DNA from: Streptomyces africanus
Lineage (GTDB): Bacteria > Actinomycetota > Actinomycetes > Streptomycetales > Streptomycetaceae
NCBI RefSeq assembly: GCF_002150735.1
Contig: NZ_MUKA01000212.1
Location: 1 to 54,898, forward strand
DNA length: 54,898 bases
Direction: 5' to 3'
Below are positions 35,363 through 44,751 of the stretch, piece after piece; within the stretch, counting starts at the first letter, position 1, and every line of letters starts with the position of its first letter. The notes under the pieces were generated by a model. The model was not told the DNA's origin. It searched no databases and was given only the letters and a program-made list of their open reading frames with translations. The translations under genes were made by a program, and so were the position numbers.

Positions 35363-36484
35363 CTACTTCTGGCGCTTGTAGAACGGCAGCGCCACGACCT
35401 CGTACGGCTCGTGACTGCCCCGGATGTCCACGGCCACGCCGGGTGTGCCGGGCGCGGCGTGCGCGGCGTCGACGTAGGCCATCGCGATCGGCTTGCCGAG
35501 CGTGGGGGAGGGGGCGCCGGAGGTGACCTCGCCGATCACCTCGCCGCCGGCGACGACCGCGTACCCGGCGCGCGGGACCCGGCGGCCCTCGGCGACGAGC
35601 CCGACCAGGACACGCGGCGGGTTCTGCTCGGCCCGGGCGGCGGCCTCGCGCAGGGCCTCGCGCCCCACGAAGTCGCCCTCCTTCTCGAACTTCACCACCC
35701 GGCCGAGCCCGGCGTCGAACGGCGTGAGGGAGGTGCTCAGCTCGTGCCCGTACAGCGGCATGCCCGCCTCCAGGCGCAGCGTGTCGCGGCAGGACAGCCC
35801 GCACGGGACGAGCCCGGCACCCTCGCCCGCCTTGGTCAGGGCCTGCCACAGCTCGACCGCGTGCTCCGGCTTCACGAACAGTTCGAAGCCGTCCTCGCCG
35901 GTGTAACCGGTGCGGGCGATCAGGGCCGGGACACCCGCGACCGTGCCGGGCAGCCCGGCGTAGTACTTCAGGCCGTCGAGGTCGGCGTCGGTCAGGGACG
36001 CCAGGATCCCCGGGGACTGCGGCCCCTGGACGGCGATCAGCGCGTAGGCGTCCCGGTCGTCGCGCACCTCGGCGTCGAAGCCGGCGGCGCGCTCCGTCAG
36101 CGCGTCCAGGACCACCTGGGCGTTGGAGGCGTTGGCGACCACCATGTACTCGGTCTCGCCCAGCCGGTAGACGATCAGGTCGTCGAGGATGCCGCCGTCG
36201 GCCCGGCAGATCATGGTGTAGCGGGCGCGGCCGGGCTTGACGCCGCCGATGTTGCCCACCAGGGCGTAGTCGAGCAGGGCGGCGGCCTGCGGGCCGGTGA
36301 CGGTGATCTCGCCCATGTGGGAGAGGTCGAAGAGCCCGGCCTTCGTGCGCACGGCGGTGTGCTCGTCGCGCTCGGAGCCGTAGCGCAGGGGCATGTCCCA
36401 GCCGGCGAAGTCGGTCATCGTCGCGCCGAGCGAACGATGCAGGGCATCGAGCGCGGTGTGGCGGAGTTCTCCTGTACTGCTCAT
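35363..36484 (-). CDS. gcvT: glycine cleavage system T protein (aminomethyltransferase)
   Basis: 373 aa. It transfers the methylene group from H-protein to tetrahydrofolate with release of ammonia. Conserved segments FAGWDMPLRYGSERDEH, FDLSHMGEI and RTGYTGEDGFE are visible. The start ATG 36484 (MSSTGEL) is chosen because the frame upstream runs into the glycine riboswitch; a GGAG lies 13 bases before it. It is the first gene of gcvT-gcvH-glyA. Confidence 0.95.
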   Translation of the reverse strand: MSSTGELRHTALDALHRSLGATMTDFAGWDMPLRYGSERDEHTAVRTKAGLFDLSHMGEITVTGPQAAALLDYALVGNIGGVKPGRARYTMICRADGGILDDLIVYRLGETEYMVVANASNAQVVLDALTERAAGFDAEVRDDRDAYALIAVQGPQSPGILASLTDADLDGLKYYAGLPGTVAGVPALIARTGYTGEDGFELFVKPEHAVELWQALTKAGEGAGLVPCGLSCRDTLRLEAGMPLYGHELSTSLTPFDAGLGRVVKFEKEGDFVGREALREAAARAEQNPPRVLVGLVAEGRRVPRAGYAVVAGGEVIGEVTSGAPSPTLGKPIAMAYVDAAHAAPGTPGVAVDIRGSHEPYEVVALPFYKRQK

Positions 36485-36526
36485 CGGTCGGTCGTCTCCA
36501 AGGGATGACGGGCGAGGTCGTTCCTC

Positions 36527-36723
36527 CCCATCTGTCATCGGAACCTGAGAGGTTCGCCATGACCACACGGGCCATGGCTTGCACCTTGGGTGGGACCACC
36601 GAGGACGGCGGCCCGCTTTTCAGATGTGCCTCGCCCGCGCGGTAACGGGGCCTGAGAGATTCAAGGGAGGGACTTGCTCCTTCGGCGCCCCAGCGTCGGA
36701 CGGTGCTGGGGACTCTCCCGCGC
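36527..36723 (-). promoter_or_regulatory. tandem glycine riboswitch (gcvT element)
   Basis: Reading the minus strand, aptamer 1 begins with GGGAGAGTCC, continues with GCCGAAGGAGCAA and CTCTCAGG, and ends near ATCTGAAAAGC. Aptamer 2 follows with CCAAGGTGCAAGCC and ACCTCTCAGGTTCC, and ends near GATGACAGA. This is the two-aptamer glycine riboswitch that turns on glycine cleavage genes when glycine is plentiful. It sits about 40 bases before gcvT. The remaining upstream DNA (36724-36913) holds promoters for both directions but no gene. Confidence 0.92.
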
Positions 36724-36913
36724 GGATTCAAACGGCCGGTATGCAGTTGGCGCGCACATCATTGCACGCATCGTCGGGGGGTGGCAGGGGGACCACCCTG
36801 TAGCAGGGCTGTTGCGGGAAGAGGACTAAAACCAGAGACATCGGGCATTACCTTCTCTTTACACTCGGCGGGGATGGGACTGAAGTACCTGGCCCCAGGG
36901 GAGGACGATCACG

Positions 36914-37582
36914 GTGAACAGGACCACCGCGTACGCCACGACGTCGGGCATCGCGCTGCCCGAGCAGCCGGCCGCTCCGGCACGCGCGGCCTGCGGCCCG
37001 CTGCCGGTGCCGGTCGTCCGCGATCTGCGCGAGCGCCAGGGCCGCGGCCCGCACGCGCTGCTCTTCGGCCCCCGCGACCTCGTCGTGGTCACGGGCCTGC
37101 CCGGCAGCGGCAAGTCCACGCTGATGCGGCGCACCGTGCCCGGCCGGCGCATCGACTCCCAGGACACCCGCGACCGCTGGGACAGCCGCATGCCGCGCTT
37201 CCTGCCGTACGGGGTCTACCGCCCGCTCGTCCGCCTCGCCCACTACGCCGGGCTGCGCCGCGCCCTGCGCACCGGCGAGGGCGTCGTCGTGCACGACTGC
37301 GGCACCCAGGCCTGGGTCCGCCGCTGGCTGGCCCGCGAGGCCCGCCGCCGCGGCGGCACCCTGCATCTGCTCATGCTCGACGTCAGCCCCGAGGAGGCCC
37401 TGGCCGGCCAGCGCGACCGGGGCCGCGGTGTCTCGCGGTACGCGTTCCTGCGGCACCGCGCGGCGGCGGGCCGCCTGCTGCGCTCCGTGGAGCGGGGCGA
37501 ACTGCCCGCGGGCTGCGGCTCGGCGATCCTCGTCGACCGGGACGCCGCGGGCACCCTGCGCCGGATCGGGTTCACGGGCTGA
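36914..37582 (+). CDS. P-loop NTPase (zeta-toxin/kinase-like ATPase)
   Basis: 222 aa. A Walker A GLPGSGKST (about 62-70) follows an N-terminal tail. The remaining pattern (D/S after the first helix, then RRGG and LDVSPEEALAGQRDRGR with an arginine-rich lid) fits small P-loop kinases that phosphorylate a small molecule or RNA end. The substrate is not known. GTG 36914 has GGGGAGGAC upstream. It is divergent from the riboswitch-controlled operon and upstream of two SseB-like genes. Confidence 0.8.
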   Translation: MNRTTAYATTSGIALPEQPAAPARAACGPLPVPVVRDLRERQGRGPHALLFGPRDLVVVTGLPGSGKSTLMRRTVPGRRIDSQDTRDRWDSRMPRFLPYGVYRPLVRLAHYAGLRRALRTGEGVVVHDCGTQAWVRRWLAREARRRGGTLHLLMLDVSPEEALAGQRDRGRGVSRYAFLRHRAAAGRLLRSVERGELPAGCGSAILVDRDAAGTLRRIGFTG

Positions 37583-37649
37583 CCGCCGGCGGCCGGGGAG
37601 CCGTTAGCCTTTTGAGCCACAGCAGTGGTTCCAGGCAGGCGGTAGGCAG

Positions 37650-38444
37650 ATGGACTTCCCGGCGGACTTCTCCGCGGACTTCCCGGCGCAGACGCAGGGC
37701 CACCCGCACGGCGGGTGGCCCGGCAACGAACTGGAGGAGGTGCTCTCGGCCTCCCTCGGCGCCGGGCCGTCGGCCGGCGGGCGGATCGTCGAGGTGCTCG
37801 GCCGGAGTTTCGTGTGGGTGCCCCTGCCGAACGGCGGCGGCCCGCAGAGCGGCCCCCTCGACCTGCCCGGCATCGAGATCGAGGGCCAGGCGTACGTACC
37901 GGTGTTCAGCTCCGAGGAGCAGTTCCGCCAGGTCGTCGGCTCCCACATGTCGTTCACGATCGCGCCCGCCGTGGAGTTCGCCCGTGGCCTGCCCCCGCAC
38001 GCGGGGATAGCCGTCAACCCGGGCGGCGTGGTCGGCATACCGCTCCCGCCGCCCGCGGTGGCCGAGCTCTGCCGGGCCGGCCGGACCCCCCTGGACGGCC
38101 CCGCGAGCGGCGGCCGGGTCCGCCTCTTCGAGCCCGACTGGCAGGACGACCCGGTGGACTTCCTCGCCGCCGCCTCCGCCGAGTTCGAGGCCGTCGGCGT
38201 CGTCCTCACCGCCCGCCGCTGCCTCGCCGCGATCGAGACCGCCGACCCGGTGATGTTCGTGGGCGTCGAACTCTCCCAGTGGGAAGGCGACCTGCGGGCC
38301 CTTCCCCTGGAGGCCCTGTCCCGTGCCGTGACCCGGTGCCCGGCCCCGTGGCAGGTCAACCTGGTCCTCCTGGACGTGGCGGAGGACCCGGTGGGCACGT
38401 GGATGAGAGACAGGGTCCGGCCCTTTTATCAGCGGAGCCTGTAA
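37650..38444 (+). CDS. SseB-family protein (first copy)
   Basis: 264 aa. An N-terminal SseB domain (about 25-130: GNELEEVLSASL, FVWVPLP, YVPVFSSEEQF) and a C-terminal SseB_C-like domain ending VGTWMRDRVRPFYQ are recognisable. The founding E. coli gene is named for enhanced serine sensitivity; the biochemical role is unknown. It begins with a repeated DFPADFSADFPA motif. It sits near the sdaA/glyA serine operon and just before a second SseB-like gene, which suggests a shared role in serine homeostasis (inference). Confidence 0.85.
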   Translation: MDFPADFSADFPAQTQGHPHGGWPGNELEEVLSASLGAGPSAGGRIVEVLGRSFVWVPLPNGGGPQSGPLDLPGIEIEGQAYVPVFSSEEQFRQVVGSHMSFTIAPAVEFARGLPPHAGIAVNPGGVVGIPLPPPAVAELCRAGRTPLDGPASGGRVRLFEPDWQDDPVDFLAAASAEFEAVGVVLTARRCLAAIETADPVMFVGVELSQWEGDLRALPLEALSRAVTRCPAPWQVNLVLLDVAEDPVGTWMRDRVRPFYQRSL

Positions 38445-38568
38445 ACGCCCTCAGGGGCAGCGTCCCCAGGGGCGCGGGGCAGTGACATCATGCGGCTCCG
38501 CCGCGTGGGCGCGACAAGCCACGAACGACCCGCACTCGCGAGACGGCACAAAGACCCGAGCTCCCAGG

Positions 38569-38605
38569 CGGGCTTAAGCTCCTGGCCCCCGGACGGGCTT
38601 AAGCT
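38569..38605. repeat. 12-bp direct repeat containing the palindrome GCTTAAGC
   Basis: CGGGCTTAAGCT occurs at 38569-38580 and 38594-38605, just upstream of the second SseB-like gene. Each copy contains the 8-bp palindrome GCTTAAGC, and the copies start 25 bp apart. This AT-containing word stands out in the GC-rich context and may be an operator. Confidence 0.7.
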
Positions 38606-38643
38606 AGGTCACGGTCGAGGCGTTGTACGAAGGGGCGGTAAAG

Positions 38644-39444
38644 GTGAGCGCGAGCGGCACGGCCGCGGCCGGACAGGTCGAGCACATGCTGCGCCAGGTC
38701 ACGCCCGGGCGTTACGACGCCTACGAGGCACTCCTGCGCGCGCTCGCGACCCCGCACACCGGCCAGATCTGGATGCTCCTCTGGCACGGCCAGGCGGGCT
38801 CCCCCGACGCCCAGTACGGGAACATGGAGGTCGACGGCCACGGCTACGCCCCCTGCGTGACCTCCGCACAGGAACTCTCGGCCAGCGGCTGGAACCGCAG
38901 CTACGAGGTGATCGACGGTGTCGACGTCGCCCGCGCCCTCTACCCCGACCACTACGGCCTCTGGCTCAACCCGCACGCCCCGGGCGGCGGCGTCGGCATC
39001 CCCTGGCTCGATCTGCGCCGGATCGCCACGGGCCTGGACCGCCAGCCTGCCGGCCCGCTGCGGCTGTCCGAGCCGGCCATCGAGCTCCCGCAGTTCTACG
39101 CCCTGCTCGCGCAGAACGCCCACCGCACCCCGGCCGTCCGCTCGCTGCGCCGGGCCTGGGTGCAGCCCGCGCTGGGCGCGCCGTATCTCGCCATCGGACT
39201 GGATGTGTACGACACCTCGCCGCCGGCCGTGGATTCCGTGCGCGCGATGATGCAGCAGTCCCTCGGTGCCGTACCGGACGGGCTGCCCGTCTCGACCGTC
39301 GCCATGTCCGACGAGCACGACCCGGTCGCCATGTGGCTGCGCGAGAGCGCCCGCCCCTTCTACGACCGCGAGGCCCACGCCACCGCCCCCGTCCAGGCAC
39401 CCGCCTCGGGCTACGGATACCCCCCGGTCCAGGGCCGCTACTGA
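38644..39444 (+). CDS. SseB-family protein (second copy)
   Basis: 266 aa. It has the same two-domain form as the upstream gene: IWMLLWHGQ and GYAPCVTSAQEL in the N-terminal part, and DPVAMWLRESARPFYDRE at the C-terminus, matching the end of the first copy (WMRDRVRPFYQ). GTG 38644 has GGGGCGG upstream; an earlier TTG start (38623) is less likely. The two copies are diverged paralogues. Function is unknown beyond the serine-sensitivity link of the family. Confidence 0.85.
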   Translation: MSASGTAAAGQVEHMLRQVTPGRYDAYEALLRALATPHTGQIWMLLWHGQAGSPDAQYGNMEVDGHGYAPCVTSAQELSASGWNRSYEVIDGVDVARALYPDHYGLWLNPHAPGGGVGIPWLDLRRIATGLDRQPAGPLRLSEPAIELPQFYALLAQNAHRTPAVRSLRRAWVQPALGAPYLAIGLDVYDTSPPAVDSVRAMMQQSLGAVPDGLPVSTVAMSDEHDPVAMWLRESARPFYDREAHATAPVQAPASGYGYPPVQGRY

Positions 39445-39465
39445 CCCGCCTCGCGGGCCTCCCGC

Positions 39466-39482
39466 GGACCGTCCGACGGTCC
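39466..39482 (+). terminator. terminator after the SseB pair
   Basis: GGACCGTC and GACGGTCC form an 8-bp inverted repeat with a one-base centre, so the hairpin is short-looped, followed by a T-containing stretch. Confidence 0.6.
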
Positions 39483-39797
39483 CTGTTTATCCACCCTCGA
39501 ACGCGACCCGCTCTCAGCTCTCCGCGCGTAGATAGGGGTGAAAACGGCAGGTCTGTCCTAAAATTCTCCCATCTCGGCGCGTCCGACCCCCGTTACCCAC
39601 TGTCCGGATAACGGAACCCCGCAGACAGCATCACGTTTACGCATCCTTTCACCGCCAAGTCTGGCAACAGATCGCCAAAGCGTTGAAGACTCCCCGCAAG
39701 ACACGGGCCGGGTCGGTCTCGTGTACGAGACAAACAAACCGCTACAGCGGCAGCCAGGGGCTCGGCGATCGCCGGCCCGAGAGGGGTCAATCGCACC
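39483..39797 (+). promoter_or_regulatory. non-coding region before the peptide transporter operon
   Basis: No gene is seen in these 315 bases. A candidate -10 (TAAAAT, 39559-39564) and the inverted repeat CCGTTA/TAACGG (39590-39595 and 39609-39614) lie in it. They are the likely control elements of the transporter operon. The region is comparatively AT-rich for this genome. Confidence 0.4.
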
Positions 39798-40796
39798 GTG
39801 ACCGCACCGATCGAGACCACCGGGGCGGAAGCCGGAGCACAGCCCGAGGCCGTGCTCTCCGGGGTCAAGAAGAGCCAGATCGAAGGGCGCTCGCTCACCC
39901 AGATCGCCTGGATGCGCTTCAAGCGGGACAAGGTGGCGATGGCGGGCGGCATCGTCGTCATCCTGCTCACGCTGCTGGCGGTGTTCTCCAAGCCGATCCA
40001 GTGGATCTTCAACCTGGATCCGAACAAGTTCAACCAGGACCTCATCGACCCCGCGCTGCTCGCCCCCAAGGGCGGCTGGGGAGGCATGAGCTGGGACCAC
40101 CCGCTCGGCGTGGACCCCCAGTACGGCCGGGACATGCTCGCCCGCATCATCGACGGCTCCTGGGTCTCCCTCCTGGTCGCGGGCGGCGCCACGCTGCTGT
40201 CCGTGTGCATCGGCACCGTGCTCGGTGTCATCGCCGGGTACTACGGCGGCTGGATCGACAGTGTCATCAGCAGGCTGATGGACACCTTCCTCGCCTTCCC
40301 GCTGCTCCTGTTCGCCATCTCGATCTCGGCCTCCGTGCAGGACGGGTTCTTCGGTCTCGAAGGCCTGTCCCTGCGCATCAGTGTGCTGATCTTCGTGATC
40401 GGCTTCTTCAGCTGGCCGTACATCGGCCGCATCGTGCGCGCCCAGACGATGACCCTGCGCAAGCGGGAATTCATCGAGGCCGCCACGAGCCTCGGGGCAC
40501 GCGGTCCGTACGTCCTGTTCCGGGAGCTCCTCCCGAACCTCGTCGCGCCGATCCTCGTCTACTCGACGCTGATCATCCCGACGAACATCCTGTTCGAGGC
40601 CGCGCTGAGCTTCCTCGGTGTCGGTATCGCTCCGCCACAGGCCTCCTGGGGCGGCATGCTCAGCAACGCTGTGGATCTCTACACGGCTGATCCGCAGTAC
40701 ATGTTCGTGCCCGGACTGGCGATCTTCATCACCGTCCTGGCCTTCAACCTGCTGGGTGACGGGCTGCGTGACGCCCTCGACCCTCGCAGCAAGTGA
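39798..40796 (+). CDS. peptide ABC transporter permease (DppC/OppC type)
   Basis: 332 aa. The first of five genes of a peptide transporter. A long N-terminal cytoplasmic segment is followed by about six TM helices. The EAA loop reads EAATSLGARGPYVLFRELLPN, and the protein ends ALDPR as in OppC/DppC proteins. The start is GTG 39798 with a distant GAGGGG. It pairs with the DppB-type permease downstream. Unusually, the C-type permease gene comes first, before the binding protein. Confidence 0.93.
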   Translation: MTAPIETTGAEAGAQPEAVLSGVKKSQIEGRSLTQIAWMRFKRDKVAMAGGIVVILLTLLAVFSKPIQWIFNLDPNKFNQDLIDPALLAPKGGWGGMSWDHPLGVDPQYGRDMLARIIDGSWVSLLVAGGATLLSVCIGTVLGVIAGYYGGWIDSVISRLMDTFLAFPLLLFAISISASVQDGFFGLEGLSLRISVLIFVIGFFSWPYIGRIVRAQTMTLRKREFIEAATSLGARGPYVLFRELLPNLVAPILVYSTLIIPTNILFEAALSFLGVGIAPPQASWGGMLSNAVDLYTADPQYMFVPGLAIFITVLAFNLLGDGLRDALDPRSK

Positions 40797-40822
40797 TCCA
40801 TCGAATGAGGGGGCTTCCTCAG

Positions 40823-42571
40823 GTGAAGACGAGAAGGGTGACCGCCGGCGTTGCGTCGGTCCTGGCGCTGTCGCTGGGTGCTGCCGCGTGCGGCGGCGGA
40901 GGTGACGACAACGACGGGGGAGGCAACGGCAAGAAGGACGCCGCGCTGAACTCGATCGTCAACGCGTCGAGCAAGAAGGGCGGGACAGTCACGTACGAGC
41001 ACTCGGACGTGCCCGACTCCCTCGACCCGGGCAACACGTACTACGGCTGGGTGCAGAACTTCTCCCGCCTCTACGGCAGGACGCTCACGTCGTTCAAACC
41101 GGCGGCGGGCAAGGAAGGCCTGGAGATCGTGCCGGACCTCGCCGAGGGACTCGGCAAGTCCAGCCCGGACGCCAAGACCTGGACGTACAAGCTGCGTGCG
41201 GGTGTGAAGTTCCAGGACGGCACCGAGGTGACGTCCAAGGACGTGAAGTACGCCATCGAGCGCTCCAACTTCGCGCCCGAGGCCCTGTCCAACGGCCCGA
41301 CGTACTTCAAGTCGTACCTGGAGGGCGGCGACAAGTACAAGGGTCCCTACAAGGACAAGTCCCCCGAGGGCATCAAGTCCATCGAGACGCCGGACGACCG
41401 GACGATCGTCTTCAAGCTGAAGCAGCCGTTCGCCGACTTCGACTACCTGGCGACGTTCTCGCAGACGGCGCCGGTGCCGCAGTCGAAGGACACCGGTGCG
41501 AAGTACGTGCAGGCGATCCAGTCCACCGGCCCGTACCAGTTCCAGTCCTACGAGGAGGGCCGCGGCGCCACCCTCGTGCGCAACCCGCAGTGGGACGCCA
41601 AGACGGACCCGGTCCGCAAGGCCCTGCCGGACAAGATCTCGATCAAGTTCAAGGTCAACCCGGTCACGGTCGACAACGACCTGCTCTCCGACAAGATCAC
41701 AGCTGACGCGGCCGGCACGGGTGTGCAGCCGCAGACCCAGCCGAAGGTGCTGCGCGGCAAGTACGTCAACCAGACGGACAGCTCGTATGCCGGTGCGACG
41801 CAGTACATCGCGCTGAACCTGAAGGTCGCCCCGTTCGACAACATCCACTGCCGCAAGGCCGTGCAGTGGGGCCTCGACAAGCAGTCGGTGCTCGACGCCA
41901 TGGGCGGTTCGCCGAAGGGTGACGTGGCGACCACGCTGCTGCCGCCGTCGGTCAACGGCTACACCAAGTTCGACACCTACGCGACCGAGGGTCACAAGGG
42001 TGACGTGGCCAAGGCCAAGGCGGAGCTGAAGGCGTGCGGCAAGCCGAACGGCTTCAGCACGATCATGACCGCTCGCTCCGACCGCCCCGCCGAGGTGGCG
42101 CAGGCCACGGCCGTCCAGGCGTCGCTGAAGAAGATCGGCATCAACATCGAGATCAAGCAGTTCCCGGCCGGTAAGTACTTCTCCAACTTCGCCGGTGTCC
42201 CGAGCTACGTTCACAAGAACAAGCTCGGCATGCTGTCGATGGCGTGGGGCGCGGACTGGCCGACCGGCTACGGCTTCCTCGACCAGATCATCAACGGCGC
42301 CGCCATCAAGCCCTCGGGCGGCAACAACCTGATGGAGCTGGACGACCCGAAGATCAACAAGGCCCTGTCGGACGCGATCGCCAACACCGACGACGCGGCC
42401 CGCACCAAGGCCTGGGGCCAGATCGACAAGATGGTCCAGGACAACGCCTCGGTCGTCCCGGTCATCTACCGCAAGAACCTGCTGCTCCGGCCCACGTCCG
42501 CGACGAACGTCACGGTCACCCAGGCCTACCTCGGTATGTACGACTACCTGCTGATGGGCTCCTCGAAGTAA
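40823..42571 (+). CDS. peptide-binding lipoprotein (SBP family 5)
   Basis: 582 aa. Starting at GTG 40823 (MKTRRVTAG) the signal peptide ends in a lipobox GAAC, followed by a Gly/Asp linker. The mature part has the family-5 pattern (PDSLDPGNTY, LRAGVKFQDGTEVTSKDVKYAIERS, STGPYQF). It captures oligopeptides outside the membrane. ATG 40805 is an earlier alternative. It is translated from within the operon between the two permeases. Confidence 0.94.
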   Translation: MKTRRVTAGVASVLALSLGAAACGGGGDDNDGGGNGKKDAALNSIVNASSKKGGTVTYEHSDVPDSLDPGNTYYGWVQNFSRLYGRTLTSFKPAAGKEGLEIVPDLAEGLGKSSPDAKTWTYKLRAGVKFQDGTEVTSKDVKYAIERSNFAPEALSNGPTYFKSYLEGGDKYKGPYKDKSPEGIKSIETPDDRTIVFKLKQPFADFDYLATFSQTAPVPQSKDTGAKYVQAIQSTGPYQFQSYEEGRGATLVRNPQWDAKTDPVRKALPDKISIKFKVNPVTVDNDLLSDKITADAAGTGVQPQTQPKVLRGKYVNQTDSSYAGATQYIALNLKVAPFDNIHCRKAVQWGLDKQSVLDAMGGSPKGDVATTLLPPSVNGYTKFDTYATEGHKGDVAKAKAELKACGKPNGFSTIMTARSDRPAEVAQATAVQASLKKIGINIEIKQFPAGKYFSNFAGVPSYVHKNKLGMLSMAWGADWPTGYGFLDQIINGAAIKPSGGNNLMELDDPKINKALSDAIANTDDAARTKAWGQIDKMVQDNASVVPVIYRKNLLLRPTSATNVTVTQAYLGMYDYLLMGSSK

Positions 42572-42613
42572 CCAGCAGGCCGGATCCTTTCGAAAGGCAG
42601 GTGAAGGCACTGG

Positions 42614-43672
42614 GTGGCCGCGGCGGACAATCCCGCCGCGGCCACCCGGGGCCGCACAGCTGTGGCTGCGTACATCCTCCGACGCGTCATGGGCGCGGTG
42701 CTGTTGCTGCTGGTGGTCAGCGCAGTCACTTTCGCCATCTTCTTCCTGGTCCCCCGCCTCGGGGGACAGACGGCCGACCAGTTGGCCACCCAGTACGTCG
42801 GCAAGGACGCGAACCCCGAGTCCGTCGCCGCGATCAAGCAGAACCTCGGGCTGGACCAGCCGGTCTACGTCCAGTACTGGGACTTCGTCAAGGGCCTCGT
42901 GGTGGGCGCCGACTACAAGTTCGGTCCCGACGCGACGCACTGCAGCGCACCCTGCTTCGGGTACTCCTTCAAGAGCCACATCGAGGTGTGGCCACAGTTG
43001 GAGCAGCGGATCCCGGTCTCCTTCTCGCTGGCCGTCGGTGCCGCGGTGATCTGGCTGGTCTCCGGTGTGACCACCGGTGTGATCTCGGCTCTGCGCAAGG
43101 GCAAGCCCATTGACCGCGTCTCCATGTTCATCGCGCTCGCCGGCGTCTCGCTCCCGATCTTCTTCACCGGCCAGATCCTGCTCGCGCTCTTCGTCTACGA
43201 GATCCCGATCTGGGAGAGCATCGACTACGTCCCGTTCACCGACAACCCCGCCGAATGGGCCTGGCATCTGATGCTGCCCTGGATCAGCCTCGCCTTCCTG
43301 TTCTCCGCGCTGTACGCCCGGCTCACCCGGGCGGGCATGCTGGAGACGATGAACGAGGACTACATCAGAACGGCCAGGGCCAAGGGCCTGAAGGAGACCA
43401 CGGTCGTCACCAAGCACGGCCTGCGCTCCGCGCTCACGCCGATCGTCACCATCTTCGGCATGGACTTCGGCACCCTCGTCGGCACCGCGGTGCTCACCGA
43501 GACCGTGTTCTCCCTCCAGGGCATCGGCGCATACTCGGTACAGGCCATCAAGGACAACGACCTGCCCATCGTGATGGGCGTGACCCTGGTCGCCGCGTTC
43601 TTCATCGTCTTCTGCAATCTCGTCGTCGACCTGGTGTACGCCGCCATCGACCCCCGGGTGAGGTACTCGTGA
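42614..43672 (+). CDS. peptide ABC transporter permease (DppB/OppB type)
   Basis: 352 aa. The N-terminal YILRRVMGAVLLLLVVS and FFLVPRLGG are typical of OppB. The EAA-loop region (YIRTARAKGLKETTVV) and C-terminal DPRVRYS are conserved. An inserted loop (about 95-125) carries two cysteines close together (CSAPC), which is unusual and faces the outside by topology; it might form a disulfide. GTG 42614 with AAGG upstream. Its stop overlaps the next gene by GTGA. Confidence 0.93.
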   Translation: MAAADNPAAATRGRTAVAAYILRRVMGAVLLLLVVSAVTFAIFFLVPRLGGQTADQLATQYVGKDANPESVAAIKQNLGLDQPVYVQYWDFVKGLVVGADYKFGPDATHCSAPCFGYSFKSHIEVWPQLEQRIPVSFSLAVGAAVIWLVSGVTTGVISALRKGKPIDRVSMFIALAGVSLPIFFTGQILLALFVYEIPIWESIDYVPFTDNPAEWAWHLMLPWISLAFLFSALYARLTRAGMLETMNEDYIRTARAKGLKETTVVTKHGLRSALTPIVTIFGMDFGTLVGTAVLTETVFSLQGIGAYSVQAIKDNDLPIVMGVTLVAAFFIVFCNLVVDLVYAAIDPRVRYS

Positions 43673-44751
43673 GCAAGCTCGACAAAGCCGCGCTCGGCGA
43701 ACCGGACACCGTCGCCCCGTCCGCGGACGACGACGTGTTCCTGTCCGTCCGCGATCTGCGCGTCCACTTCGACACCGACGACGGCCTGGTCAAGTCCGTG
43801 GACGGCGTCAGCTTCGACGTGCGCAAGGGCAAGACCCTGGGCATCGTGGGCGAGTCCGGCTCCGGCAAGTCCGTCACCTCCCTCGGCGTGATGGGCCTGC
43901 ACCGCTCGGCGCGCGCTCACGTCTCCGGTGAGGTCTGGCTGGACGGCCAGGAGCTGATCGCGGCCGACCCCGACGACGTACGGCGGCTGCGCGGCCGGAA
44001 GATGGCCATGATCTTCCAGGACCCGTTGTCGGCGATGCACCCCTACTACTCGGTCGGACACCAGATCGTCGAGGCGTACCGGGTCCACAACGACGTCAGC
44101 AAGAAGGTGGCCCGGCAGCGGGCGATCGAGATGCTGGACCGGGTCGGCATCCCCGAGCCCGCCAAGCGCGTGGACGGCTACCCGCACGAGTTCTCCGGCG
44201 GTATGCGCCAGCGCGCCATGATCGCCATGGCGCTGGTGAACAACCCCGAGCTGCTCATCGCGGACGAGCCGACCACCGCCCTGGACGTCACCGTGCAGGC
44301 GCAGATCCTCGACCTGATCCACGATCTGCAGAAGGAGTTCGGCTCCGCGGTCATCATGATCACCCACGATCTGGGCGTGGTCGCCGAGATGGCCGACGAC
44401 CTGCTGGTCATGTACGGCGGCCGGTGCGTCGAGCGCGGTCCCGCCGAGGACGTGTTCTCCGAGCCCCGGCACCCCTACACCTGGGGCCTGCTCGGCTCGA
44501 TGCCGCGCCTGGACCGCGAGGAGACCGACCGGCTCATCCCCATCAAGGGCGCGCCGCCCTCCCTCATCAACCTCCCGTCCGGCTGCGCCTTCAACCCGCG
44601 CTGCCCGTACGCGGACATCCCGAAGGACAACGTCACCCGCACGGTCCGCCCCGAGCTGACCGAGGTCGGCGGCTCGCACTGGGCCGCCTGCCACATGACG
44701 CAGGAGCAGCGGGAGCGTATCTGGACCGAAGAGATTGCGCCGAAGCTGTGA
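43669..44751 (+). CDS. peptide ABC transporter ATPase (DppD/OppD type)
   Basis: 360 aa. Walker A GESGSGKS, signature SGGMRQR, Walker B LLIADEPTTALD and a C-terminal Oligo_HPY segment with the cysteine-bearing CAFNPRCPYA are present; that Cys region can hold a Fe-S cluster in some members. GTG 43669 overlaps the permease stop and its own stop overlaps the next start (GTGA), so the operon is tightly coupled. Confidence 0.94.
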   Translation: MSKLDKAALGEPDTVAPSADDDVFLSVRDLRVHFDTDDGLVKSVDGVSFDVRKGKTLGIVGESGSGKSVTSLGVMGLHRSARAHVSGEVWLDGQELIAADPDDVRRLRGRKMAMIFQDPLSAMHPYYSVGHQIVEAYRVHNDVSKKVARQRAIEMLDRVGIPEPAKRVDGYPHEFSGGMRQRAMIAMALVNNPELLIADEPTTALDVTVQAQILDLIHDLQKEFGSAVIMITHDLGVVAEMADDLLVMYGGRCVERGPAEDVFSEPRHPYTWGLLGSMPRLDREETDRLIPIKGAPPSLINLPSGCAFNPRCPYADIPKDNVTRTVRPELTEVGGSHWAACHMTQEQRERIWTEEIAPKL

